A stretch of 15,904 bases of DNA from an uncultured Eudoraea sp. (lineage in GTDB: Bacteria; Bacteroidota; Bacteroidia; Flavobacteriales; Flavobacteriaceae), in the NCBI GenBank assembly GCA_905479615.1, contig CAJQNH010000149.1, positions 1-15,904 of the forward strand. The letters are read 5' to 3'. The notes below the pieces were generated by a model. It searched no databases. It was given only the letters and a program-made list of their open reading frames with translations, and was not told the DNA's origin. A program made the translations under genes and the position numbers. Positions 1 to 6,765 of this stretch are shown in pieces (the first letter of the stretch is position 1; each line of letters starts with the position of its first letter).

Positions 1-307
1 AAACAATATACCTCTGAGTTGAAAAATAAATGATTATTTTACAAGGGGTAGCGTCAACTCATTTAAATTTGATTGAGATCGGACATAATGAAGGTTGAAG
101 ATTCACCAATACAATATCCGAGATATATGTTAATATAATAGCTAAATAGGAGTATAATTAGTGTTCCAAAGTTATATTTTTGTGAATATGAGAAACCTGA
201 AATTCGTTATTTGGAGAGTCTCATTACGAATGCTCCTGATTTATGAAAATTTTCTGATAGCGTACTTTTTTTTTCAAATAAAATATAATAGACTTAAACT
301 TTTTTAA
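1..307. other. gene-free left end
   Basis: No reading frame of useful length is seen on either strand. The stretch is AT-rich. It holds a foldable inverted repeat at 15-61 (listed separately) and a near-miss Crp/Fnr-like palindrome at 70-81 (TGATTGAGATCG, one half-site imperfect) that has no -7 element at the spacing seen for the four good sites. A loose -7-like element, TACTTTTT at 263-270, lies 38 bases before the ATG at 308, without a clear TTG upstream of it. Confidence 0.6.
15..61. repeat. inverted repeat with inner hairpin and one-sided bulge
   Basis: TGAGTTGA at 15-22 pairs perfectly with TCAACTCA at 54-61. Directly inside it AAAATAA (23-29) pairs with TTATTTT (34-40) around the loop ATGA. 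The 13 bases 41-53 would bulge on one side. The result is a 15-bp interrupted stem. It could be the terminator or 3' end of a gene outside the window, or a structured leader. There is no U-run after the outer stem, so a simple intrinsic terminator on this strand is unlikely. Confidence 0.4.
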
Positions 308-832
308 ATGGGAAAAACTATACTAACTCTTTTGTTAATTTTAATGTACATAACCTCATTAGGTGCTCAGGAAATTGAGGAGGAAAAGGAAATAAAACAC
401 AATGTTGCCCTGGTATTTGGAATTACACATATACCTAAAACCATTTCAGAAGGAGAAACATTAAATTCTCAAAATTTGCCCACCATTGGGGCAGATTATT
501 TTTATCATTTTAGTCAAAAATGGAGGCTGGGAGTGGTTATAGATGTAGAACTGGGTAAATATGAAGTAGAATTTAATGATGAAAATCTAAAGCGAGAAAT
601 CGCCGTAGTTACTGGTGTAGTAGCCGGGTATAAAATTTTAAAAGAGTGGAGTATACTTGCTGGTCCGGGTATAGAGTTTGAAAGAAATAAAAACCTTTTT
701 ATTCTAAGGGTAAATACAGAGTATGAATTTGAGCTTGGCAAAAATTGGGGTTTGTTTCCGTCTGTTGGTTATGATTTCAAAAAAGAATATGGAACTTATT
801 CCCTGGGTATTGGTGTAAGTAAGGGGTTCTGA
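308..832 (+). CDS. small outer-membrane beta-barrel protein (hypothetical)
   Basis: This is a 174-residue exported protein. Residues 1-20 form a classical signal peptide (basic MGK, a leucine/isoleucine core, cleavage after SLGA before Q21), followed by a short acidic stretch (EIEEEKE) that would face the periplasm. The rest shows alternating polar/hydrophobic strands with aromatic belts, for example around residues 60-80 and 95-150, and it ends in SLGIGVSKGF with a C-terminal Phe, the usual signal for insertion by the BAM machinery. It is the size of an eight-stranded barrel (OmpW/OmpX-like fold). No specific family was recognised and no substrate can be proposed. It stands alone, 177 bp before the sulfatase gene. 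The ATG at 308 is the first start able to supply the signal peptide. Confidence 0.75.
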   Translation: MGKTILTLLLILMYITSLGAQEIEEEKEIKHNVALVFGITHIPKTISEGETLNSQNLPTIGADYFYHFSQKWRLGVVIDVELGKYEVEFNDENLKREIAVVTGVVAGYKILKEWSILAGPGIEFERNKNLFILRVNTEYEFELGKNWGLFPSVGYDFKKEYGTYSLGIGVSKGF

Positions 833-1009
833 TAGGACCCGAATTCACGTAGAAATACCTAGTCACTTTTCACAAGCAAATCTATATAACTTAGCTAAAC
901 AAAAAGACATAATTAAAGTAAATGGAAACAAAGAGATTAAAATATAAAAGCATAAATTTATCATGTAAATAATATTAACGGGAATTCTAAATTTAAAATC
1001 AATTAAACT

Positions 1010-2557
1010 ATGAAAAAAGTATCTTTAGTAACGACAATTCTGCTGCTATTTTGCGTGGTTGTCTTTGCGCAAAAAAATAAAAAACCCAATATCCTGGTTA
1101 TTTGGGGTGATGACATTGGCCAGTTTAATGTCTCCGCTTACAATATGGGTATGATGGGTTACAAAACACCAAATATTGATCGTATTGGAAAAGAAGGGGC
1201 TACATTTACAGACTGGTATGGTCAACAGAGTTGCACCGCTGGCCGTGCCGCCTTTATCACAGGACAATCTCCAATACGCACAGGACTTACCAAAGTAGGA
1301 CTTCCTGGTGCTCCTGAGGGGATGAAGAAAGAAGATCCAACCATCGCTACACTTTTAAAAGCGCAGGGTTATGTGACCGGGCAATTTGGAAAAAATCATT
1401 TGGGTGATCTGGATGAGATGCTTCCAAGTAACCATGGGTTCGATGAATTCTTTGGAAACCTTTATCACTTAAATGCGGAAGAGGAGCCCGAACATCCCGA
1501 TTACCCGGGCGACTTTGTATTTCCTGACGGAAAAACCCTTAAGGAAAAATTTGGGCCCCGTGGTGTGATTCATAGCTATGCCGATGGCAGAATTGAAGAT
1601 ACAGGTCCATTGACTAAGAAACGCATGGAAACTGTTGATATGGAAGTCACAGATGCGGCTCTGGGCTTTATGGATAAGGCTGTTGAGGATGATAAGCCGT
1701 TCTTTGTTTGGTGGAATAGTACGCGTATGCACGTCTTTACTCATCTTAAAGAGGAATCTGAAGGGAAAACAGGCTTAGGCGTTTATGCAGATGGAATGGT
1801 AGAACATGACGCTATGGTAGGCCAACTACTCGCTAAGCTCGATGAATTAGGTATTGCAGACAATACCATTGTCATGTATAGTACCGATAATGGAGCAGAA
1901 TTTTTCTCCTGGCCTGATGGTGGAACTACAATGTTTAAAAGTGAAAAAGCGACACAATGGGAAGGTGGTTTTAGAGTGCCTACGGTAATTCGCTGGCCAG
2001 GAGTAATTAAGCCTGGTACCGTGATCAATGAAATTGGTGCGCATGAAGATATGCTTACCACCTTTCTTGCAGCAGCAGGTGATACTTCCGTAAAAAAAGA
2101 CTTATTAACAGGAAGAACGGTTGGAGAGAGGACTTATAAAGTCCATTTGGACGGTTACAATCTGCTTCCGGCGTTTAAAGGTGAGGCTGAATGGCCGCGT
2201 AAGGAATTTCTATATTTCACTGACGATGGCAGTGTAGCGGCGCTTAGATATAATAACTGGAAGATCACCTTCCTGCAACAGGATGCAGAAGGAATTGATG
2301 TTTGGAGAAATCCATATACTATGCTTAGGGCACCCATGCTAGCCAATTTAAGAATGGATCCTTTTGAAAAAGCACACGAGGAATCCATTGGCTACGAGCA
2401 ATGGTGGGTTGAGCATATGTTTATGATTGCACCCTCAGCCGCATATATTGGACAGTGGCTTCAAAGTTTCAAGGATTATCCCCCAAGACAAAAACCAGGT
2501 AGTTTTAGTCTGGATAAAGTAATGGAAGCGGTGACAAGAGGTGCCGGAGACAAATAA
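1010..2557 (+). CDS. secreted arylsulfatase (formylglycine-dependent sulfatase)
   Basis: This 515-residue enzyme is predicted to hydrolyse sulfate esters in the periplasm or outside the cell. Residues 1-20 form a signal peptide (MKKVSLVTT, hydrophobic core, VFA/Q). The alkaline-phosphatase/sulfatase fold shows its landmarks: D34-D35 in 'WGDD' and D293-N294 in 'STDNG' as metal ligands; C75-T-A-G-R79 as the sulfatase signature whose Cys is converted to formylglycine; K128 and H130 in 'GKNHLGD'; H241 in 'TRMH'; and K313 in 'SEKATQWEGG'. The length is normal for a bacterial arylsulfatase. The signature has Ala at the +2 position (CTAGR rather than CxPxR), which is known to suit anaerobic-type sulfatase-maturing enzymes (anSME). 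No maturase, SusC/SusD or glycoside hydrolase gene lies nearby, so the substrate is unknown. Start: the ATG at 1010 gives an intact signal peptide. Confidence 0.95.
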   Translation: MKKVSLVTTILLLFCVVVFAQKNKKPNILVIWGDDIGQFNVSAYNMGMMGYKTPNIDRIGKEGATFTDWYGQQSCTAGRAAFITGQSPIRTGLTKVGLPGAPEGMKKEDPTIATLLKAQGYVTGQFGKNHLGDLDEMLPSNHGFDEFFGNLYHLNAEEEPEHPDYPGDFVFPDGKTLKEKFGPRGVIHSYADGRIEDTGPLTKKRMETVDMEVTDAALGFMDKAVEDDKPFFVWWNSTRMHVFTHLKEESEGKTGLGVYADGMVEHDAMVGQLLAKLDELGIADNTIVMYSTDNGAEFFSWPDGGTTMFKSEKATQWEGGFRVPTVIRWPGVIKPGTVINEIGAHEDMLTTFLAAAGDTSVKKDLLTGRTVGERTYKVHLDGYNLLPAFKGEAEWPRKEFLYFTDDGSVAALRYNNWKITFLQQDAEGIDVWRNPYTMLRAPMLANLRMDPFEKAHEESIGYEQWWVEHMFMIAPSAAYIGQWLQSFKDYPPRQKPGSFSLDKVMEAVTRGAGDK

Positions 2558-2587
2558 GTTCTCTGTTAATTATTTAAAGTAAACTCT

Positions 2588-2627
2588 CTTGTAATTTTTT
2601 GGAACATTTCAAAAATTGAGTTACAAG
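2588..2627. repeat. imperfect hairpin downstream of sulfatase
   Basis: CTTGTAA at 2588-2594 pairs with TTACAAG at 2621-2627. Inside it, T-rich (2595-2600) and A-rich (2611-2615) segments can extend the stem with some bulging. It is the first of two hairpins after the sulfatase stop and is a plausible part of the transcript's 3' end. Confidence 0.4.
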
Positions 2628-2632
2628 ACATA

Positions 2633-2677
2633 ATTCAGGGAAGATTTCTATGAACTTCATATAAATCTTCCCTGAAT
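2633..2677. repeat. perfect 15-bp inverted repeat (candidate terminator or processing hairpin)
   Basis: The arm 2633-2647 (ATTCAGGGAAGATTT) is exactly complementary to 2663-2677, with a 15-base loop. It lies 76 bp after the sulfatase stop. The sequence that follows (ACCTTTAAGG) has no real T-run, so it is not a textbook Rho-independent terminator. A role in 3'-end protection or Rho-dependent termination fits better. Confidence 0.55.
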
Positions 2678-2841
2678 ACCTTTAAGGAATTACGCTCAAT
2701 GGATAAAGACTATTGTTATTTATAAAACAATTCAGAAGTTTTGTTGCAGGCCACAAAATTCAAAGTGTGACTTCAAATGGTAAAGAATACTGTTATAGGT
2801 ATGCTATAAACCACTTAAAACATAGTTAGATTAAAAAACGC

Positions 2842-2853
2842 TGATTTAAATCA
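2842..2853 (+). promoter_or_regulatory. Crp/Fnr-type operator, site A
   Basis: TGATTTAAATCA is a perfect palindrome matching the core of the Fnr-type site (TGAT-N4-ATCA). It ends exactly 23 bp before the -7-like element GAAATTTG (2877-2884), one mismatch from TAnnTTTG, and no TTG -33 element is present. The implied transcription start near 2890 leaves a leader of about 50 bases before the ATG at 2940. The site is centred about 42 bp upstream of that start, which is class II activator geometry. It would drive the membrane-protein operon that begins at 2940. Confidence 0.6.
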
Positions 2854-2876
2854 TATTATGTTTTAGTAAATATTTA

Positions 2877-2884
2877 GAAATTTG
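2877..2884 (+). promoter_or_regulatory. -7 element of the 2940 operon
   Basis: GAAATTTG differs from the Bacteroidota -7 consensus TAnnTTTG at one position. It was chosen because it lies at the same 23-bp distance from its palindrome as the elements of the three other sites in the window. Confidence 0.5.
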
Positions 2885-2939
2885 CTCGTATTCCCCATTA
2901 TCATCAATCTAAAAAATTTAAAAGATCAAAATAGGCTAT

Positions 2940-3455
2940 ATGGCTGATAATCAAAATCTGGAGTTGAATACAGCACAAAAGTCAAAAGGAAAGCTGCAAC
3001 TTGGAGCCGTAATTTTGGTAGTAGGGTTTCTCAGCCCCCTGTTGATTCCGTTGGTTATTGCCTCCAATTGGTCTGCTGCTACAAAAAGTATTATTTCAGG
3101 TTTATTGGCATTTGGAATTCCAGAGCTATTTATGCTCCTAGCCATTATAGTAATGGGAAAACCAGGTTATGAGTATGTAAAAAGTAAAATCTATAAATAC
3201 CTTAAAAGTTTTGCACCACCAGATACTGTTAGCCTGGTTCGCTACAGGTTCGGTTTGGTTTTATTCTGTCTGCCTATAATAGCGGGTATTTTAGAACCTT
3301 ATCTCGCCCATTTTATTCCTTTTTTCAGGGAGCTACCCTTGTGGTTTTATATCGGTCTGGATGTGATTTTTATCATAGGATTATTTGTATTAGGTGGAGA
3401 TTTTTGGGATAAGTTAAGTGGCCTGTTTAAGTATAATGTTAAAGCAGCAAAATAG
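2940..3455 (+). CDS. four-helix inner-membrane protein, probable 'transporter suffix domain' family
   Basis: This 171-residue integral membrane protein has a polar N-terminus (residues 1-19) followed by four hydrophobic segments, about 20-42, 47-73, 102-122 and 133-153. The conserved-looking signature GGDFWDKL (152-159) follows the last helix. From memory of similar proteins, the 'LFVLGGDFWDKL' ending matches small proteins annotated as transporter suffix domain-containing, whose function is not established. The loop between helices 2 and 3 is basic (K-rich, residues 74-90), suggesting it faces the cytoplasm. It is the first gene of a compact plus-strand series reaching 7830 and has its own Crp/Fnr-type promoter upstream. 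The second such promoter, for the next gene, is buried in its 3' end (3364-3406). No enzymatic motif is visible. Confidence 0.75.
   Translation: MADNQNLELNTAQKSKGKLQLGAVILVVGFLSPLLIPLVIASNWSAATKSIISGLLAFGIPELFMLLAIIVMGKPGYEYVKSKIYKYLKSFAPPDTVSLVRYRFGLVLFCLPIIAGILEPYLAHFIPFFRELPLWFYIGLDVIFIIGLFVLGGDFWDKLSGLFKYNVKAAK
3364..3375 (+). promoter_or_regulatory. Crp/Fnr-type operator inside a coding region, site B
   Basis: TGATTTTTATCA lies within the last third of the preceding gene (codons for the fourth membrane helix). It matches TGAT-N4-ATCA, and 23 bp further on is GATTTTTG (3399-3406), the same spacing as site A. The implied start near 3412 would give a leader of about 80 bases for the beta-barrel gene at 3491. 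The overlap with codons for an I/V/F-rich helix makes chance more likely than at the intergenic sites, but the exact spacing argues for function. Confidence 0.45.
3399..3406 (+). promoter_or_regulatory. internal -7 element for the 3491 gene
   Basis: GATTTTTG has one mismatch to TAnnTTTG and sits 23 bp after site B, inside the 2940-3455 gene. Confidence 0.4.
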
Positions 3456-3490
3456 TTTAAACTAAGAATTAATTGAAAAAAGATAAAATC

Positions 3491-4345
3491 ATGAAAAATG
3501 TACTTGCGGTATTCCTTATCTTTTGTTCTCTCTCGGTACTCGCTCAGGAAGAAGACGATAAAACTATTGAAGTACAGGAGGAAGAAAATGAGGGAGGGCA
3601 AAGTGCAGCGTCTAAAGCAATGGACGCAACAGCTACCCAATGGAGTTTTCAATTAGCTTACCAGACTATGCCAGATTATTATGATGATCTTGTTAATGGA
3701 AGCCCACGCAGACCTGGTCTGGATAACTATCTCCAATTAAGGGTGGTTGCCCCGGTTCCTTTAAAAGGACTGACCATTTTGCATAGGGTCACAATCAGGC
3801 ATTATGAAGATTTATCCAATGGTAAAACCGGATTCGGAAATACAGAAATTTTTGCACTCCTCATTCCCAAAGCTATAGATTGGGGATCAGGAAGAGCAGG
3901 GATAGGTCCGTTAATGACAACCCCGGGTAGTAAAGATGTATCCAAAGATGAATGGGGTTTTGGTTTTTCAGCAGCAATTGTAAATAATACCGGGCAGTGG
4001 TTTTATGGGCTGTTGTTCACACAATCATGGAGATCAGTTGATCCACGTGCCTTACAACCTTCAGAGGATCCTAATGAGGAAGGACCCGTTGATAGTAATG
4101 CAAATCCCCTGGGTATTTCACCCTTTTTAAATTACCGTTTCGTTAGCTCCGGTTTTTACCTTGATACTGCAGATATAGTAGCAACTTATGACTGGAATAC
4201 CAAAGGATTTTATTTGCCATCAGGACTAAGTTTTGGAAAAGTATGGGTCTTAGAAAAAGGATCTATAAACGCCTATATGGAATACAGAACCAGTGCCGTT
4301 TACAAAAGCTGGCAGGGACCGGCATTAAAAACTCTTTTCGGGTGA
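3491..4345 (+). CDS. outer-membrane beta-barrel protein, 3' end apparently frameshifted
   Basis: As read, this is 284 residues. The ATG at 3491 was chosen over an upstream in-frame TTG (3473) because it starts directly with a good signal peptide (MKNVLAVFLIFCSLSVLAQ). An acidic, low-complexity linker follows, then a barrel-like domain of alternating strands resembling transporter-type outer-membrane proteins often labelled neuromedin U-like. It is visibly related to the next gene: both have a stretch of the type 'G..D/N....A/FW..P/R..GKH/GSGR.G.GP...P...D', then G-[RQ]-W-F-[AY]-G and a [VT]QSW/QVWS segment. The frame stops abruptly in 'ALKTLFG', without a terminal beta-strand. Reading 4330-4383 in the -1 frame restores NSFRVNFTYTMPVGGGK, an ideal final strand. 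One A missing from the run at 4327-4331 explains this. The gene is either a recent pseudogene, a sequencing error or a slippage case. Confidence 0.75.
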   Translation: MKNVLAVFLIFCSLSVLAQEEDDKTIEVQEEENEGGQSAASKAMDATATQWSFQLAYQTMPDYYDDLVNGSPRRPGLDNYLQLRVVAPVPLKGLTILHRVTIRHYEDLSNGKTGFGNTEIFALLIPKAIDWGSGRAGIGPLMTTPGSKDVSKDEWGFGFSAAIVNNTGQWFYGLLFTQSWRSVDPRALQPSEDPNEEGPVDSNANPLGISPFLNYRFVSSGFYLDTADIVATYDWNTKGFYLPSGLSFGKVWVLEKGSINAYMEYRTSAVYKSWQGPALKTLFG

Positions 4346-4383
4346 ATTTCACATATACGATGCCCGTGGGAGGAGGCAAATAA
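4327..4383 (+). other. displaced last beta-strand after a one-base frameshift
   Basis: Starting at the AAC codon 4330-4332, one base back from the annotated frame, the sequence reads NSFRVNFTYTMPVGGGK and ends at TAA 4381-4383. The amphipathic pattern with aromatic residues is what the barrel gene upstream lacks. The frame would be continuous if the A5 run at 4327-4331 were A6. Confidence 0.6.
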
Positions 4384-4467
4384 TAAAAAAACAATAATTA
4401 GGCCTGGCCGTTGATAAAATTATAACCAACTGGAATAAAGTAGTCCTATTTTATATCAAAAAGGAGT

Positions 4468-5328
4468 ATGAACATAAAAACCAAACTAACCGTTTTACTG
4501 TCCTTAATGCTATTCCTGCAGAGCCAGGTTTTTGCACAGGTAGAAACTGAAGCCGATGCAGATCATTTAGAGGAGCAGGAATTGGAGAGTAATAAACCTT
4601 TTTACAGATTAGGTTCTCAGCGTACCTGGCCATTTTTTAGTTTTTTAAATGATCCTGGTGATGATGCCAGTACCTTAGGAATAGAGTTTGAGAGTTACCT
4701 GAATATCGGTAAATATGAAGTAAAAAACATCTCCTATTTTGAAGTAAATAAATATCCAAGAGTCATTCCCGGGCAGCCAAATGGTAACCCTTCCGGGACT
4801 ACGGATCTGGTTATTCCCGCAGATGGCATTAATGATTTGCTTACAGCGTTTTGGTTTGCCAGAAGAGGTAAACATCACGGGAAGCATCACTTCACCGGAG
4901 GTTTTGCTGCCATGTTCCCAACAGCCTCCGATAAAACCCTTGGGAGTGGCAAGTTTTCTCTGGGACCAAGTTTTGATTATGAATTTGAGAGTGGACGCTG
5001 GTTTGCCGGTGCCATTGCCCTTCAGGTGTGGTCAGTAGCCGGCCCATCTGATTTAAAAGCGGTAAATATGTTAATGATTAAACCTTTTGTAGTTTTTAAT
5101 GTGGTAAAACGTTTCGACCTTATTTATATGCCTTATGGTATTTCGGTTTATTGGAATAAACCTGCAGGAGAAAAAGTATATTTGCCTCTTGGCGGCGGTG
5201 GGCAATATCAAATACCCCTTGGCAAGAAAACAACTTTGAACCTGGGAGCACAGTTTTTCAAGAATGTGATTCGTCCAACTAAAGGAACTGTGTACGATTT
5301 ACGATTTTTGGTTGAGTTTGTTTTTTAA
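4468..5328 (+). CDS. outer-membrane beta-barrel protein, paralogue of the preceding gene
   Basis: This 286-residue exported protein begins with signal peptide MNIKTKLTVLLSLMLFLQSQVFA (residues 1-23) followed by Q and an acidic segment (ETEADADHLEEQELES). The mature part is a barrel of about 250 residues with repeated glycine/aromatic strands. A histidine/lysine-rich loop, RRGKHHGKHH, sits near the middle (about residues 132-141) and could touch anions or metals. It ends in DLRFLVEFVF with a terminal Phe, the expected insertion signal. It shares the central GP.F.YEFE.GRWFAGA pattern with the gene before it, so the pair probably arose by duplication. AAGGAG sits only one base before the ATG, too close for a normal ribosome-binding site, and no other start preserves the signal peptide. 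A role as a porin-like channel for small solutes is inferred, not shown. Confidence 0.8.
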   Translation: MNIKTKLTVLLSLMLFLQSQVFAQVETEADADHLEEQELESNKPFYRLGSQRTWPFFSFLNDPGDDASTLGIEFESYLNIGKYEVKNISYFEVNKYPRVIPGQPNGNPSGTTDLVIPADGINDLLTAFWFARRGKHHGKHHFTGGFAAMFPTASDKTLGSGKFSLGPSFDYEFESGRWFAGAIALQVWSVAGPSDLKAVNMLMIKPFVVFNVVKRFDLIYMPYGISVYWNKPAGEKVYLPLGGGGQYQIPLGKKTTLNLGAQFFKNVIRPTKGTVYDLRFLVEFVF

Positions 5329-5400
5329 CAAGTTCTTAGTTTATAAGCATTTTTTTACCGAATAATAATACTTAAACAAAATTTAAAAAAGCAATAAGTG

Positions 5401-6027
5401 ATGACTCCTGATACGATTTATTTACAAAGATTAAGCAGGTTTATAGATGTGGTATATGCCCTCTTATTTTTCCATTTGATAATCAACTATCTACCCACCT
5501 TTGAAGACATGGAGTGGAAACACAAACCTTTGGGTCTGTTAAGTCATATGGTAGACAACATTTCAGAATTATTGAGAATTTTTATAGGTGGCGGGCTGGC
5601 ATTGTTGTACTGGAATCAGAATAATAACCTCTTTAAAAACCTTATAAAAACTAACGGGGTACACGCCTTACTCTCTCTGGTTCAGTTGTTCCTGGTGGTA
5701 TTGTTTGTGTATTTTGCTATTGCCGATCCGGCTTTGGTAAGTAAATCTTCACCGGCACTTCAGGCCGGATGTCTTGCCCTTGCAGGGTTTACCAGTATTG
5801 GTGCCTGGATGTACGCTGCAAAAAATAAACTGATACGCGAAGAAATAGACCAGGAGCAGATTAAAGCTATTGCAAAAGATAGCCTAATGGAACCTCTAAC
5901 AGCAGTTGTAAATGTTGGACTTGCCTTTGTGGGACCTCTTGCCTGGACTCTTGCCTGGTTTGTTCTTCCTCCCGTATTTATATGGTTATTAAAACCAAAA
6001 AATAAAAAGTTAAAAAGTAATAAATAG
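5401..6027 (+). CDS. TMEM175-like (DUF1211) membrane channel, divergent
   Basis: This is 208 residues from the ATG at 5401. An overlapping GTG at 5398 would add one residue and is less likely. The first helix region, RLSRFIDVVYALLFFHLI (10-27), aligns with the TMEM175 helix-1 signature R-x3-FSDGVFAI. A later W71-N-Q-N-N-N-L-F segment falls where the family has W-x2-HH-x-LF. About five to six hydrophobic segments follow (60-70, 86-108, 117-138, 168-197), which is the single-repeat bacterial form that assembles as a tetramer. Bacterial and lysosomal TMEM175 proteins conduct K+. In this protein the FSDG core is altered to FIDV, and the HH pair is lost, so selectivity may differ. The next gene encodes a second potassium-type channel, which supports an ion-flux role. 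The C-terminus is strongly basic (KPKNKKLKSNK). Confidence 0.7.
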   Translation: MTPDTIYLQRLSRFIDVVYALLFFHLIINYLPTFEDMEWKHKPLGLLSHMVDNISELLRIFIGGGLALLYWNQNNNLFKNLIKTNGVHALLSLVQLFLVVLFVYFAIADPALVSKSSPALQAGCLALAGFTSIGAWMYAAKNKLIREEIDQEQIKAIAKDSLMEPLTAVVNVGLAFVGPLAWTLAWFVLPPVFIWLLKPKNKKLKSNK

Positions 6028-6085
6028 AAGTCGTTTTGATATAGGTGATGAAAACAGACAAAAAAACAGAAAAACTAGTAGTGAG

Positions 6086-6712
6086 ATGCTCGAAAAAATA
6101 GGTAATGCAATCAAGGACAAAAACAAATCGGCAGTATTGCTGCTGTTGGCCTGTTTTATATTTGTTTTTATTCTGCCCGCTATTGAGTTTACCTCCAACA
6201 TGCTTTCCATTTGCCTTTTTTCACTAATCATTTTTTTAGCTTCGTATCCGATCTCCAGAAAAGTTATTTTTATCGGATTTGTTGCCATCCTGATTGAACT
6301 GGCAACACGGGCAACTGATTTAATATATGTACATTATTTAGCTGAATTAACCACGAATCTTTTTATAATTTTTCTTGTAGGTTCAGTTATCAAGCATATA
6401 ATGAATCAAAAGAACGTCTCAATTTATACGCTCGTGAATGCCTTAAACGGGTATTTATTACTTGGAATTATGTTTATGAGCCTGGTGGCTTTTTGTGATC
6501 TGAACATGCCCGGCTCATTCAACTCAAGTGGTAATTCTGATATGGAATTGGTTTATTACACGCTTATAACTTTAACTACCGCCGGTTACGGAGATATTAC
6601 ACCTCAACTCCCTTTAGCTAAGTCGCTGGCAATGCTTATTGCAGTTATGGGTCAATTCTATGTGGCGGTTGTTGTAGCCATATTGGTGGGTAAATATACC
6701 AGCAAGAATTAG
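6086..6712 (+). CDS. two-pore-helix type potassium channel (Ion_trans_2 family)
   Basis: This 208-residue inner-membrane protein has an N-terminal half (15-105) with four predicted helices, a re-entrant pore region at about 154-175 between helices at 118-137 and 178-203, and the selectivity filter T-T-A-G-Y-G-D (164-170). Canonical filters read TVGYGD. Here Val is replaced by Ala, which keeps the backbone-oxygen ring but may alter gating or selectivity. There is no cytoplasmic RCK/TrkA-N or cyclic-nucleotide domain; the protein stops eight residues after the inner helix. It is encoded 58 bp after the TMEM175-like gene and 53 bp before the AI-2E family gene, so it is probably co-transcribed. 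An ATG at 6048 runs into a stop at once, so 6086 is the start. Confidence 0.9.
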   Translation: MLEKIGNAIKDKNKSAVLLLLACFIFVFILPAIEFTSNMLSICLFSLIIFLASYPISRKVIFIGFVAILIELATRATDLIYVHYLAELTTNLFIIFLVGSVIKHIMNQKNVSIYTLVNALNGYLLLGIMFMSLVAFCDLNMPGSFNSSGNSDMELVYYTLITLTTAGYGDITPQLPLAKSLAMLIAVMGQFYVAVVVAILVGKYTSKN

Positions 6713-6765
6713 ATTAATTTAAGTAAATTTAGTTCACCTTTGTATTCAATTAATACTATAAATGA

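Larger units (their letters stand above)
2558..2939. other. 382-bp intergenic region with hairpins and a promoter
   Basis: No gene was found. From left to right it holds an imperfect hairpin at 2588-2627, a perfect 15-bp hairpin at 2633-2677, the short palindrome CCTTTAAGG, a Crp/Fnr-type palindrome at 2842-2853 and its -7 element at 2877-2884. It separates the sulfatase from the six-gene channel/barrel operon. Confidence 0.7.

Noticed and set aside
70..81. Crp/Fnr-like TGATTGAGATCG upstream of the first gene
   Set aside because: One half-site is imperfect, no -7 element lies at the shared spacing, and the gene starts more than 220 bp away.
953..960. TAAATTTA as a promoter of the sulfatase gene
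   Set aside because: It matches the -7 form seen at site D, but there is no TTG and no palindrome upstream, so it is not listed as a promoter.
3473..3490. TTG start adding six residues to the first beta-barrel protein
   Set aside because: The ATG at 3491 directly begins a standard signal peptide; the extension adds only charged residues.
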